This document shows, piece by piece, positions 32,097 to 41,208 of a stretch of 64,000 nt of DNA (positions within the stretch are counted from its first letter, which is position 1; the number at the start of each line of letters is the position of its first letter). The notes beneath the pieces were generated by a model that ran no database searches, was not told where the DNA came from, and was given only the letters and a program-made list of their open reading frames with translations. Source of the DNA: Shewanella woodyi ATCC 51908 (GTDB lineage: Bacteria > Pseudomonadota > Gammaproteobacteria > Enterobacterales > Shewanellaceae); the NCBI RefSeq assembly GCF_000019525.1, contig NC_010506.1:2666001-2730000 (forward strand), written 5' to 3'. Made by a program: the position numbers and the translations under genes.

Positions 32097-33752
32097 TTAT
32101 TTAGCCGTTACCTCAGTGGCAGGTGTTTTGACAAACAAGACACTGACTCCAGCGATCATCATTAAGCTGCCGGCAATAATGAGGGCAAAAATAGGTTGTC
32201 CCTCAAATACGAGATTAAGAATGACGCCGAGTACACTGGCTGCGAGCAGTTGAGGTATCACAATAAAGAAGTTAAAAATGCCCATATATACCCCCATTTT
32301 TTCTGCTGGAAGCATATTTGACAGTAGGGCATAGGGGATTGAAAGTATCGATGCCCATGCTATTCCGACGCCAATCATTGGAAGCCAAAGCAAGTTTGGA
32401 TCTTCGATAAAATAGAAGCTTATTAGGCCAAAACCACCACAAAAAAGGTTGAGCATATGGGCTCTTTTTAAACCTAACGTCATCACTACAAAAGGGATTA
32501 AGATGGCGGCTAATGCTGAGAAACCATTATAGGAAGCAAACAAAATACCTACCCAATCAGCGCCGTCATTATAGGCTTTTGAGAGTACATCTTGAGTACC
32601 GTAATGATAATCAGTGACGGCTGCCGTGGTGTAGATCCACATGGAAAATAGAGCAAACCAAGAGAAGAACTGAACAAGAGCCAGTTGGTGCATCGCTTTT
32701 GGCATATTGAATAGATCATCTACCAGGCTAAACACCATGCCTAGTTGAGCACGTGATTGCTTCTTGTCTTGCTGATTGTTCAGTTGGTTGTTTTGCTGAC
32801 TAAGTCGTTTCAGCTTTAAGGCGCAGTAGAGCTGAAGTGGACCAAAAGAGAATACTCCTAAGCTTAAAATCAGCAGTTGTTTATCAAGCGCTTGTATCCA
32901 AATAATCAGGGTGAGAATAAGCCCTGTTGCAGTCCATATTATGGATGCAAAGCGATAGTGCTGCTCGGTACGTGTATGAGGTTTATCTGTTTTGAGACTT
33001 TCACTACTGTATTGCTCAAATGCCTTTAGCTCTTCTGGTGAGTACTCTTTTGTTGAGACAACGGTCCATAACACGGCGATAAGCAGCACGGCCCCGCCAA
33101 AATAGAAGGCATAGCGGACTGAGGCTGCAATCTCGCCAGCAGGCGCAGTATTGGGCACATCAAAGAGGTTAGTCAGTATATAGGGGAGTGCGGAAGCAAC
33201 GACTGCGCCGACACCGATAAAAAAACTCTGCATGGCAAAGCCTAAAGTACGTTGACGGTTAGGCAGGTTATCTCCAACAAAGGCTCTGAAGGGCTCCATG
33301 GCGATGTTGATAGAGGCATCCATGATCCACAGCATGCCAGCGGCAATCCACAGAGTGGGGGAGTGTGGCATGATAACGATAGCTAGGGTGGTTAATATGG
33401 CTCCAATAAGAAAGTAGGGCCGACGTCTGCCTAGCTTTCCCCAGGTATTGTCACTCATGTAGCCGATAATTGGCTGAACTAATAGACCTGTTAGCGGTGC
33501 TGCGATCCACAGAATTGGGATCTCATCGATTGATGCACCTAATGTTTGAAAAATGCGACTCACATTAGCATTTTGAAGGGCAAAGCCAAATTGGATCCCA
33601 AGGAAACCAAAGCACATATTGAAGATTTGCCAAAAACTGAGCTCAGGCTTTTGCCTATTAGCAAGGTCGTTTCTGCTAGATTGCAAAGTCTTTAGCTGCT
33701 CATGTCGCTCTGACTGTTGAGCCGTATTGGCAAGGCTTGAGTTTTCTGACAT
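32097..33752 (-). CDS. MFS sugar transporter, SLC45/GPH-like (probable maltose permease)
   Basis: The 551-residue protein has about 12 membrane helices and the SLC45-like signatures GFALQNANVSRIFQTLGA, GLLVQPIIGYMSDNTWGKLGRRRPYF and MLWIMDASINIAMEPFRAFV. This subgroup imports disaccharides such as maltose or sucrose with protons. A glucoamylase gene follows directly, and a starch-receptor operon lies nearby, so maltose is the likely substrate. A hydrophilic central loop (about 235-260 and 315-345) contains Gln/Asn/Lys-rich insertions. A palindromic operator lies 267 bp upstream. Confidence 0.88.
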   Translation of the reverse strand: MSENSSLANTAQQSERHEQLKTLQSSRNDLANRQKPELSFWQIFNMCFGFLGIQFGFALQNANVSRIFQTLGASIDEIPILWIAAPLTGLLVQPIIGYMSDNTWGKLGRRRPYFLIGAILTTLAIVIMPHSPTLWIAAGMLWIMDASINIAMEPFRAFVGDNLPNRQRTLGFAMQSFFIGVGAVVASALPYILTNLFDVPNTAPAGEIAASVRYAFYFGGAVLLIAVLWTVVSTKEYSPEELKAFEQYSSESLKTDKPHTRTEQHYRFASIIWTATGLILTLIIWIQALDKQLLILSLGVFSFGPLQLYCALKLKRLSQQNNQLNNQQDKKQSRAQLGMVFSLVDDLFNMPKAMHQLALVQFFSWFALFSMWIYTTAAVTDYHYGTQDVLSKAYNDGADWVGILFASYNGFSALAAILIPFVVMTLGLKRAHMLNLFCGGFGLISFYFIEDPNLLWLPMIGVGIAWASILSIPYALLSNMLPAEKMGVYMGIFNFFIVIPQLLAASVLGVILNLVFEGQPIFALIIAGSLMMIAGVSVLFVKTPATEVTAK

Positions 33753-34018
33753 CCAATTTCTCGCTTTTTATTCTGTTTTTATGCTCGTTGTGTCATAGGA
33801 CAATTAAAAATTGGTACACACGAATGTCACTTAATATTTATCACAGAGCGCTTAAGGTGCCGTTTTGTTAACGTGTTTAGATAAAGCGCCAAATCTATTG
33901 GTATAAAGTGATTTTTCAATATCTAGTATAGGTTGCAACCTTTTTCATATGTGCAGTGATAGAGCTTAATTTAAGTGCTTTTGCATTTAACCTTGGTGGC
34001 GGACTCGGTACAACTTCT

Positions 34019-34032
34019 TGCATACGTATTCA
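34019..34032. promoter_or_regulatory. Candidate sugar-regulator operator, copy 1
   Basis: TGCATACGTATTCA is a 14-bp near-perfect palindrome with a central CG, the form usual for LacI-family operators. It is identical to the copy at 45721-45734 and differs at one base from 45872-45885. It is upstream of the transporter-glucoamylase operon. Confidence 0.65.
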
Positions 34033-34038
34033 TGGCTG

Positions 34039-34050
34039 CTTGTTAACAAG
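34039..34050. promoter_or_regulatory. 12-bp palindrome CTTGTTAACAAG
   Basis: A perfect palindrome 6 bp from the 14-bp candidate operator. On the minus strand it contains TTGTTA, which could serve as a -35 element with TATGCA 19 bp further on. It may be a second protein site or part of the promoter. Confidence 0.35.
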
Positions 34051-34358
34051 TTGATAGCGTACTAGCAACCTTGTGTCGATGGTTTAGAATAGTATTTTAT
34101 TGAAATTTATGTAAATTTTTAGTCGGTGAGATATTGTCGCCCTGACTTTGACTACTCAGTTATCCATTTTTAAATCAACTTAGCAAAAGGGCTAAACTGT
34201 TATTACTTGGTTGATTCGAGAGTTGTAGCTGATAAATTGCTAGGTTGAAAACGTTGGCAGAATTCACAAAAATGGTAAATCTTGCCTGCTTTGCGCATCT
34301 TTCGCTTTTCACATTTAGGAATACTTGTATTATCCCTTTTTATTTTTGAGAGAGACAA

Positions 34359-34718
34359 ATGGATATTCAACGTTTAAACCCAACTCCACGTTGGTCTGAT
34401 GCCACTGTATTTAATCACATGGCGCACTTTGTTGAGATTGCCAATGATACAAGTGCAGATGTTAGAGAGCAGGTTAAACAGATATTTGCTCAAGCTGAAT
34501 CGACCCTATCCCAAGTCAATAGTAATAAGTCGCGTATTTTATCGGCCACTATTTATGTCACTGACTTTTCCCATATGCAGCAACTTAATGAGGAGTGGGA
34601 GGCTTGGTTGCCCCAAGGTTGTGCACCGAGTAGGGCTTGCGTAAAAGTTGAGTTGGCGGATCCAAGTTACTTGGTTGAAATTAGTTTTGTCGCAGCAGTA
34701 ATCACTGCACAAAGTTAA
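34359..34718 (+). CDS. RidA/YjgF-family protein
   Basis: The 119-residue protein shows the family fold and late motif SRACVKVELADPSYLVEISFVA, with the conserved Arg of RidA proteins that binds the carboxylate of its substrate. RidA deaminases clear reactive enamine/imine intermediates; other subgroups have different or unknown roles. ILSATIYVTDFSHMQQLNEEW is also typical of the family. It has its own AGAGAGA ribosome site and no operon partner. The subgroup is not assigned. Confidence 0.85.
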   Translation: MDIQRLNPTPRWSDATVFNHMAHFVEIANDTSADVREQVKQIFAQAESTLSQVNSNKSRILSATIYVTDFSHMQQLNEEWEAWLPQGCAPSRACVKVELADPSYLVEISFVAAVITAQS

Positions 34719-34877
34719 GCTAACCTGAACTTAAGCTGACAAAAAGTAAAAAAACGGTTGGTTTTGCGTTTAATCTACTGCGCTGCTACTCACTTTTGTT
34801 TACGACTCTGTAATACTGCAACATCATTTAGCGAAGGAAACTGCTCATGATATTTGCAGTACTCAGAAGGAAAGATG

Positions 34878-35681
34878 ATGAAAGTGTTAAAGTTGGTGAC
34901 GTTTAGTTTGAGCATTGTATTTGCTAGCGTGATCTTAGCGGGAGTATACCGTTTTAATTTGACTGATGACGATATCTATATCGAGATGTCTGACGGAACT
35001 GTTTTGCCTTATGATGAGGCGGTAATTCTTGAAAAGAAGACCAAGAATGAGGAGAAAAGTGCAGCATTAAGAGAGGGGATATTTACTGCTGATACTCAAG
35101 AGTCTTCTCTTGTGATGCGTAAACTGTTTAGCCTTCAAACAACCACCCCGTTTAATATCATGCTCCCTGATTCTAATAGCCTTGTTGCTCTGACCCATTT
35201 TCTCGGTGGTGATGAACATGAAAGTCAAGATAATAGCGAGCTTGCTGCTGGGAGTTACCAGCATGGCGAGGTAAGGGGGAGTGTGTTGCTTGATTACTAC
35301 AAAATCACGCCATTAAACTTCCCTGAAGGATCGAGCACGACTAGCTCAATGCATTCAGATAATGACAAAGCGCTTTTTACTTTTGTTGCTCCATTTGCTG
35401 TCACAACACAGGGCTCTGGAGTGTTCTGGTATCTAGGCCTGTTTAATATCGATTATCAAACTAATAGGCTCTCACATATTGATAGTGAGTTTGTGGGGGA
35501 TAGAGTTGAGATAAAGCATATCGAGCCATCGGAACCTTTCGATTCACCATACAGCATAACTGTAACTTACAATGAAAGGGGACCCCTACAAGCGATGAGT
35601 GATAAACCTTCCATGAGACAAATGGTGGAGTTGAGGGTGTCAAAGGGTGAGATAATTAATTTGTCAGCGATTAGTGGTTGA
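34878..35681 (+). CDS. Membrane-anchored or secreted protein of unknown function
   Basis: The protein has 267 residues from the ATG at 34878, which is best spaced from AGAAGGAAAG; the ATG at 34875 is also possible. An N-terminal hydrophobic segment (about residues 3-21) acts as signal or anchor, so the body is periplasmic. The rest is hydrophilic, with Ser- and Glu-rich stretches and no recognised domain or catalytic motif. It is flanked by ridA and rhlE, each with separate signals. I do not recognise the family. Confidence 0.72.
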   Translation: MKVLKLVTFSLSIVFASVILAGVYRFNLTDDDIYIEMSDGTVLPYDEAVILEKKTKNEEKSAALREGIFTADTQESSLVMRKLFSLQTTTPFNIMLPDSNSLVALTHFLGGDEHESQDNSELAAGSYQHGEVRGSVLLDYYKITPLNFPEGSSTTSSMHSDNDKALFTFVAPFAVTTQGSGVFWYLGLFNIDYQTNRLSHIDSEFVGDRVEIKHIEPSEPFDSPYSITVTYNERGPLQAMSDKPSMRQMVELRVSKGEIINLSAISG

Positions 35682-35838
35682 TAGGGGATCACTAAGCCAA
35701 TAAAAAGGGTCGGCTCACCTTTGTGGTTAGACAAAGAATCCCTGTTTGCTGTTATAATCTACCTGCTTAACTTTTAGCGTTTCTGTTTTTGCTTTCAGCC
35801 AAACAGTGTGATTACTTTAATTTTACCTGAGATCTCCC

Positions 35839-37188
35839 ATGCCATTTTCCAAACTTGGATTAAGTGAACCTATTTTAAATGCCGTAACTGAATTGGGTTA
35901 CACCACACCGACGCCCATTCAGGCTGAGGCGATCCCGCTAGCCCTTAAAGGTAAAAATCTAATTGCAGCAGCACAAACTGGTAGCGGGAAAACCGCTTCT
36001 TTTGTGTTACCTATTCTTGAGCTGTTATCTGCTGGCGAGACTCAACGTAAAAAACGTGCCCGTGCTCTGGTTTTAACGCCAACAAGAGAGTTGGCAGTTC
36101 AAGTGTGTAAGAGTATTGAGCTTTACGGCAAGCATCTAAATCTTAACGCTATAGCCATCTATGGTGGCGTCGATTATGCGCCACAAAAACAGGCGTTAAT
36201 TGATGGTGTCGATATTGTTGTGGCAACGCCGGGACGTTTGCGAGACCTCTATACTCAACGTGCAATTCATTTCGATGAGACAACACTGCTCGTGCTTGAT
36301 GAAGCCGATAGGATGTTGGATATGGGGTTTATCGAAGATATCACTAAGATTATCGATACATTGCCCGAGCAGAGGCAGAGTTTGTTATTTTCAGCAACAC
36401 TCTCCAGACAGGTGAGGGAGCTTGCTAAAGAGACTGTTTGCGATGCTATTCAACTCTCATTTAATAAAGAGAATGAGGCTAAGCCAAATATCGAACAGTG
36501 GATCACCACAGTCGATAAAGATAAGAAATCAGCACTGCTCAGTCATTTAATTAATGAACAAAACTGGCCACAGGCACTGATCTTTATTGAAACTAAACAT
36601 GGTGCAGCCAAATTGGTGAGTCAGCTTGAAAAGCGTGGCATCGAAGCTGAGTGTATTCATAGTGGGCGTACACAGGCCATTCGTGAGCAGATCTTGGCAG
36701 ATTTTAAATCTGGCAAGATAAGGTATCTGATCTCCACTGGGATCTCAGCTCGTGGTATCGATATCGATGAGTTACCTTTGGTGATTAACTACGATTTACC
36801 CTTTCCAGCCGATGAGTATGTTCATCGCATTGGGCGTACGGGCCGTGCAGGTTCAGCTGGTGAAGCGATCTCTTTGGTCTCAAAAGATGACTTTAAAAAT
36901 CTGTGCATGATTGAGAGCCGATTAAACCATCTGCTTGAACGCCGTGTTATAGAGGGGTTTTCACCGAGAAAAGAGGTGCCCGTTTCGGTATTAAACTATG
37001 TGCCTAAATCACAACGTGATGAAGATGGAAAGCGGATTAAATCTGAGAAAAGTGCTAAATCAGGGGCTGTTAGATCAAAAGCGAAAAGCAGTAAACCATC
37101 GAACCGCTTAGGAGATGGAAAAAGTACTGAGTCTTCAAAAAGTAACACTCAAGCAGGCTTTAATCCTTGGACAGACGGTAAGAGATAG
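35839..37188 (+). CDS. rhlE: DEAD-box ATP-dependent RNA helicase, RhlE type
   Basis: The 449-residue helicase has all core motifs: Q motif, AAQTGSGKTASF, PTRELAVQV, DEADRMLDMGF, SAT, and HRIGRTGRAGSAG. A Lys/Ser-rich basic tail (about 385-449) with SAKSGAVRSKAKSS follows and probably binds RNA. RhlE proteins act in ribosome maturation and RNA turnover, often in cold adaptation. It is one gene with a terminator at 37226. RhlE over SrmB or DeaD rests on length and tail. Confidence 0.87.
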   Translation: MPFSKLGLSEPILNAVTELGYTTPTPIQAEAIPLALKGKNLIAAAQTGSGKTASFVLPILELLSAGETQRKKRARALVLTPTRELAVQVCKSIELYGKHLNLNAIAIYGGVDYAPQKQALIDGVDIVVATPGRLRDLYTQRAIHFDETTLLVLDEADRMLDMGFIEDITKIIDTLPEQRQSLLFSATLSRQVRELAKETVCDAIQLSFNKENEAKPNIEQWITTVDKDKKSALLSHLINEQNWPQALIFIETKHGAAKLVSQLEKRGIEAECIHSGRTQAIREQILADFKSGKIRYLISTGISARGIDIDELPLVINYDLPFPADEYVHRIGRTGRAGSAGEAISLVSKDDFKNLCMIESRLNHLLERRVIEGFSPRKEVPVSVLNYVPKSQRDEDGKRIKSEKSAKSGAVRSKAKSSKPSNRLGDGKSTESSKSNTQAGFNPWTDGKR

Positions 37189-37225
37189 TATTTATACCGA
37201 TAAGAGTCAACGAAGTAGAATAGCG

Positions 37226-37256
37226 AAGGCTCAGGTTGTCATTACCTGAGCCTTTT
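37226..37256 (+). terminator. Terminator of rhlE
   Basis: AAGGCTCAGGT and ACCTGAGCCTT form an 11-bp perfect stem around a 7-nt loop, followed by a short T-run on the plus strand, between convergent genes. Confidence 0.82.
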
Positions 37257-37262
37257 ACGTTT

Positions 37263-39269
37263 CTAGTGGTCTTGGTTAGCTTTATCTTGTTTAACAGTAT
37301 CTTGACTAATAGTACCTTGGTTGGCCCTGTGTTGTATCGACAACACTTTTGAGCCAAAAGGCGGTAACTTCAGAGATAGCTCAGCTTTATTGCCTTTAAT
37401 AGTGAGCTGTTCACTAGCTAGAGGGGGCCCTTCACTGAGCAGATCACTTAACTGATAGCTAGCTTGTGTTAAATGCCATTGCTTAGTTAGATGCGCTGGA
37501 ATGACAAGAGCTATATCTTGGGGTTTGTCTGAGAAGTTAACGACAACAAGTAGCTGCTGAGATGGGCTGTAACGGGCAAAGGCAAATAGGGCATTATTCT
37601 TGGTCGTGATTGGGGCATATTCCCCCAAAAGTGCTGGAGCACTATGACTTAAATTTAACAGCTGAGCATAAAAACCACGTAGTTTGAGTTCATCATCTGT
37701 AGATTGTCCACCATCAAACTTGCCACCGTTCATGTAAGCTTGATGTGCGGGAACGCCGATGTAGTCAAAAATACTGGTACGTGTTGGAGAGCCAAATCCA
37801 GCGCTCTCACTGCCATCTTCACCAAGCTCCTGCCCGAAATAGATAAGTGTTGCTGAACGATTAATTGTGGTTGAAACCACCATGGCGGGCAAGGCTTTAA
37901 TGGGATCACCTGCAAAGTCGGGGCTGGCGATACGTTGCTCATCATGGTTCTCTAAAAAATTCACCATGTGACTGTCGATATCCGCCACATTTAACCTATC
38001 TATCTCGATGGCAGAGGTTGACTCTTTACTATGAATAATTGCTTTTAAGGTGTCATAGAGTCCTACTTTGTCATAGAGATGATCCATCTTGCCAAGATGA
38101 ATATAATCACGATAAAGGTTTGGGTCGTAAACCTCTGCGAGCAGGAACGCATCAGGATTAATCTGTTTAATGTTACTGTTCAGGTAGCTCCAAAATGCGA
38201 CAGGCACCATCTCTGCCATATCATAGCGAAAGCCATCAACGCCGAGACTAAGCCAAAATTCAGTGATCTGTTTGAACTTAATCCAAGAGTTGGGGAGCCG
38301 TTGCTTATCTACCCCTTGCCAGAAGGCGAAATGAGCAGTGGTATCTTGTTGGGCAAGATGATTTGGTAGAGTGGGGAAGTCGTGGCTACCATCAGGTTTA
38401 ATACCGTAATTTATCTTCACGGTTTCATACCAGTCATGGCCATTGGGCGTGGCCAAGCGGGAGCCGTTGCCTGTCCATTTGGCGGGAAGCTCATTAAATT
38501 TGCCATCGCTCAGTGGATGGAACTCCCCCCCTAATGGTATTTTGATATCGACATCAGGCACGTTAAACGGCGTATTAACGACATAATAGAAGTTGTTATT
38601 TCTGGCATATTCAAGCTGGGTATTGTCATGTAGTCCAAAGTCAGTGACGCCATCAGGCTTTGAAATGGAGTGATAGTTTCTTGCCACATGGTTTGGCACG
38701 ATATCGATGATCACCTTCATCCCATGCTTGTGGGTTCGTTCAATGAGCGCGATAAATTCATCTAGCCTGTTGGCGGGATCGATAGCAAGATCTGGGTTGA
38801 CGTTATAGTAATCTTTTACCGCATAAGGGGAGCCGGCTCGCCCTTTGACGACGTCAGGATCATCCATACTTATCCCCAACTCACTGTAGTCATTAACTAA
38901 GGCGTGATGGGGAACTCCCGTATACCAAATATGAGTGACACCTAAAGATTTAATGCTCTTTAGGGCGGCGCTGTCAAAATCTGCAAATTTACCAACACCG
39001 TTTTCCTCAAGTGTTCCCCAAGGCTTATTGGTGCTGTTTTTATTGCCAAATAAGCGGGTGAATACTTGATAAACAACTGGCTTATTAACAGCCTGCTTAT
39101 TAACAAAAGAGTCATGGAGCTGTTTGGGCTTTGTCAGAGTAGTCGTCAGTGGCACGCTCGCAAAAGAGGAGTGGTGCATTACAAGCAGTAAAAGCGCTAA
39201 CACAATGGCAGGTGTCTTTATCGCGTCCAGTGTTAATGCTTGACTCTCTTTTTTTGATATTAATTCCAC
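37263..39269 (-). CDS. Exported GH13 alpha-amylase
   Basis: The 668-residue protein has an N-terminal membrane segment ending near HHSSFA-SVPL, a likely signal peptide with a long n-region. GH13 motifs: region I DIVPNHVARN, region II GVDGFRYDMAEM with the nucleophile Asp, region III LLAEVYDP with the acid Glu, region IV VNFLENHDEQ. It cleaves alpha-1,4 bonds of starch in the periplasm or outside. The final ~25 residues form a hydrophilic tail of near-repeated units (NQGTIS, QDTVKQDKANQD). It is the last gene of the receptor operon, 13 nt after the second GH13 gene. Confidence 0.9.
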   Translation of the reverse strand: MELISKKESQALTLDAIKTPAIVLALLLLVMHHSSFASVPLTTTLTKPKQLHDSFVNKQAVNKPVVYQVFTRLFGNKNSTNKPWGTLEENGVGKFADFDSAALKSIKSLGVTHIWYTGVPHHALVNDYSELGISMDDPDVVKGRAGSPYAVKDYYNVNPDLAIDPANRLDEFIALIERTHKHGMKVIIDIVPNHVARNYHSISKPDGVTDFGLHDNTQLEYARNNNFYYVVNTPFNVPDVDIKIPLGGEFHPLSDGKFNELPAKWTGNGSRLATPNGHDWYETVKINYGIKPDGSHDFPTLPNHLAQQDTTAHFAFWQGVDKQRLPNSWIKFKQITEFWLSLGVDGFRYDMAEMVPVAFWSYLNSNIKQINPDAFLLAEVYDPNLYRDYIHLGKMDHLYDKVGLYDTLKAIIHSKESTSAIEIDRLNVADIDSHMVNFLENHDEQRIASPDFAGDPIKALPAMVVSTTINRSATLIYFGQELGEDGSESAGFGSPTRTSIFDYIGVPAHQAYMNGGKFDGGQSTDDELKLRGFYAQLLNLSHSAPALLGEYAPITTKNNALFAFARYSPSQQLLVVVNFSDKPQDIALVIPAHLTKQWHLTQASYQLSDLLSEGPPLASEQLTIKGNKAELSLKLPPFGSKVLSIQHRANQGTISQDTVKQDKANQDH

Positions 39270-39282
39270 GCTTTGGCCCTGA

Positions 39283-41178
39283 TTAATCTGTGAGTGATAG
39301 TAACAGTACGCCGCGCGTGGGGACTGTGATGCTGGCCCCCTCTGCTGAGCTAATCGCTATCTGGGTGTCTGTCAGTATTTCAGTTGCTCTGTTAAACCCA
39401 TCTAACTGGGCTTTAAATCGTTTGCTTGTCAGTTGCACTGGTTTGTCATTTTTGTTCATGACAACCATGAGAGTTTCATCGTTAAAGGAGCGGAAATAGA
39501 CATAAACCCCGTCTATTGGCACGTAGTGTTTAAGTGAACCTTTATGGATCGCAGCAGAGTTTTTTCGAAAGTTCAGTAGGGTTTTAACAAAACCTTGAGC
39601 TTCACGCTGTTTCTCTGTTAGCCCTCTACCTGTTAATGCATTGATTTTGTCTGTTGGCCAACCACCGGGAAAGTCACTACGGACTTCACCATCATGACGT
39701 CCCTCTTTAGGGCTGGTCATTAACACCTCTGTGCCATAAAAGAGTTGAGGTATACGGTTTGAGGTGAGTGTGTAGGTCATGGCCATCTTAAAGAGATTAA
39801 GATCTTCATTCATTAAGCTATAGAGTCGATTGGTATCATGGTTGCCCTCAAAAAGAACTAAATTGCTTGGGTTGGCATAAATCACATCATTAGCCATCAT
39901 CTCGTAGAGGGAGATAAAGCCTTTGTCCCAACTTTCGGCTTGTGTCAGCGCTTTAAGCATCACCTCGTAGAGAGGGAAATCCATTAAACTCGGAAGATAA
40001 GAGATGTAGCCGTCTCGATTAACTTTACCCGCTTGCCAGTAGGAGACTGTAATGGGGTTAGCAGTCCACTCTTCGCCAACGATATTAAAGTTAGGATATT
40101 CAGTCATGATAGCCTTGGACCAATCACTTAAAAATGCTTTATCGGCATAAGAGTAAGTGTCTTCACGTATACCGCTTAAGTTGGCATATTCAACCCACCA
40201 TATACTGTTCTGGATAAGGTAAGTGGCAAGTAAAGGGTCAGTTTGATTGAGATCAGGCATCGTATCGACAAACCAGCCATCGACAAACTCGCTATGGTCT
40301 TCGCTTACAGCGTAGGGGTCTTGCACTGTGGTTCGTCTGTGGCTGGTATAGTTTATTGGCTGCTTATCTTGGCTTGTATGGATACCGTTTATCCAGGTTG
40401 AACTGGGGAGATCTTGCATCCACCAATGGTTTGAGCCGATATGGTTGACGATAATATCTTGAATGATCCCTATGCCTTTGTCATTGGCCTTTTTGACCAG
40501 CTCTTTGTATGTTTCATTACTGCCAAACCTAGGATCGATGCGGTAGTGATCTGTGGTTGAGTAACCGTGATAGGAGTATTTTTGCTGATTATTTTCAAGC
40601 AGTGGATTGATCCACAGTTGAGTAACACCTAACTTTTCCAAGTAATCTAAACTGTTCTCAATGCCTTGAATATCACCGCCATGGCGGCCATCTTTATCAT
40701 TTCGATCTATCTGTTCAAGCATCTCAATTTGATTGTCATTACTTAGATCGCCATTGACGAATCTGTCTGGAGTGATCAGGTAGATCACATCCTTATTGCT
40801 AAAGCCCTGACGCATGGCAGAACCCTTGGCTCGCTCATGCAATGAGTAGTTAAACCTGTATTTAACCTTCTGGTCATCTAAGAGGCTTAACGCTAATGTT
40901 TGGGCCTTTGCATCAGCTAAGTTCAGGGTAATAAAAAGATAATTTGGATTGTCAGTGCGCTTTGTCTCCAATATTGTGACGTCATCTCCCTCAATATCTA
41001 CCTTTAACGAGCCAATCTTGTCTCCATGGAGCATCAACTGCAATCTAGGGTTGTGCATGCCTGCCCACCATGAAATAGGCTCAATTTTTAAGTGGGACTG
41101 AAGTGATACGGCATCTGCCCCAGAGGTTAATAGCAAGGAGGCGGTAAAAAATATGCCAAATGTCAGCTTGTTAAGCAT
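39283..41178 (-). CDS. Exported GH13 cyclomaltodextrinase/neopullulanase-like glycosidase
   Basis: The 631-residue protein has a signal peptide (about 1-23, ending GADA-VSL), an N-terminal beta domain (WWAGMHNPRLQLMLHG) typical of cyclomaltodextrinase-type enzymes, the GH13 barrel and a C-terminal beta domain. Catalytic motifs: DIIVNHIGSNH, SGIREDTYSYADK with the nucleophile Asp, VGEEWTA with the acid Glu, and LFEGNHDTNRLYS. It should open cyclodextrins or cut maltodextrins in the periplasm. The nucleophile motif has Glu where Val or Leu is more usual (GIREDTYSY). The gene is 30 nt after the halogenase-like gene. Confidence 0.9.
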   Translation of the reverse strand: MLNKLTFGIFFTASLLLTSGADAVSLQSHLKIEPISWWAGMHNPRLQLMLHGDKIGSLKVDIEGDDVTILETKRTDNPNYLFITLNLADAKAQTLALSLLDDQKVKYRFNYSLHERAKGSAMRQGFSNKDVIYLITPDRFVNGDLSNDNQIEMLEQIDRNDKDGRHGGDIQGIENSLDYLEKLGVTQLWINPLLENNQQKYSYHGYSTTDHYRIDPRFGSNETYKELVKKANDKGIGIIQDIIVNHIGSNHWWMQDLPSSTWINGIHTSQDKQPINYTSHRRTTVQDPYAVSEDHSEFVDGWFVDTMPDLNQTDPLLATYLIQNSIWWVEYANLSGIREDTYSYADKAFLSDWSKAIMTEYPNFNIVGEEWTANPITVSYWQAGKVNRDGYISYLPSLMDFPLYEVMLKALTQAESWDKGFISLYEMMANDVIYANPSNLVLFEGNHDTNRLYSLMNEDLNLFKMAMTYTLTSNRIPQLFYGTEVLMTSPKEGRHDGEVRSDFPGGWPTDKINALTGRGLTEKQREAQGFVKTLLNFRKNSAAIHKGSLKHYVPIDGVYVYFRSFNDETLMVVMNKNDKPVQLTSKRFKAQLDGFNRATEILTDTQIAISSAEGASITVPTRGVLLLSLTD

Positions 41179-41208
41179 TTAATGATCCTTTTTAGCAAGA
41201 TAGATAAG

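Larger units (their letters stand above)
33753..34358. other. Long divergent regulatory region, sugar transporter / ridA
   Basis: 606 bp, AT-rich, with no credible gene on either strand. It holds three palindromes: GGTTGCAACC (33931-33940), the 14-bp site at 34019-34032, and CTTGTTAACAAG (34039-34050). These suggest complex control of the transporter-glucoamylase operon. The stretch 34060-34350 next to ridA shows nothing beyond AT-rich promoter-like DNA. Confidence 0.6.
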
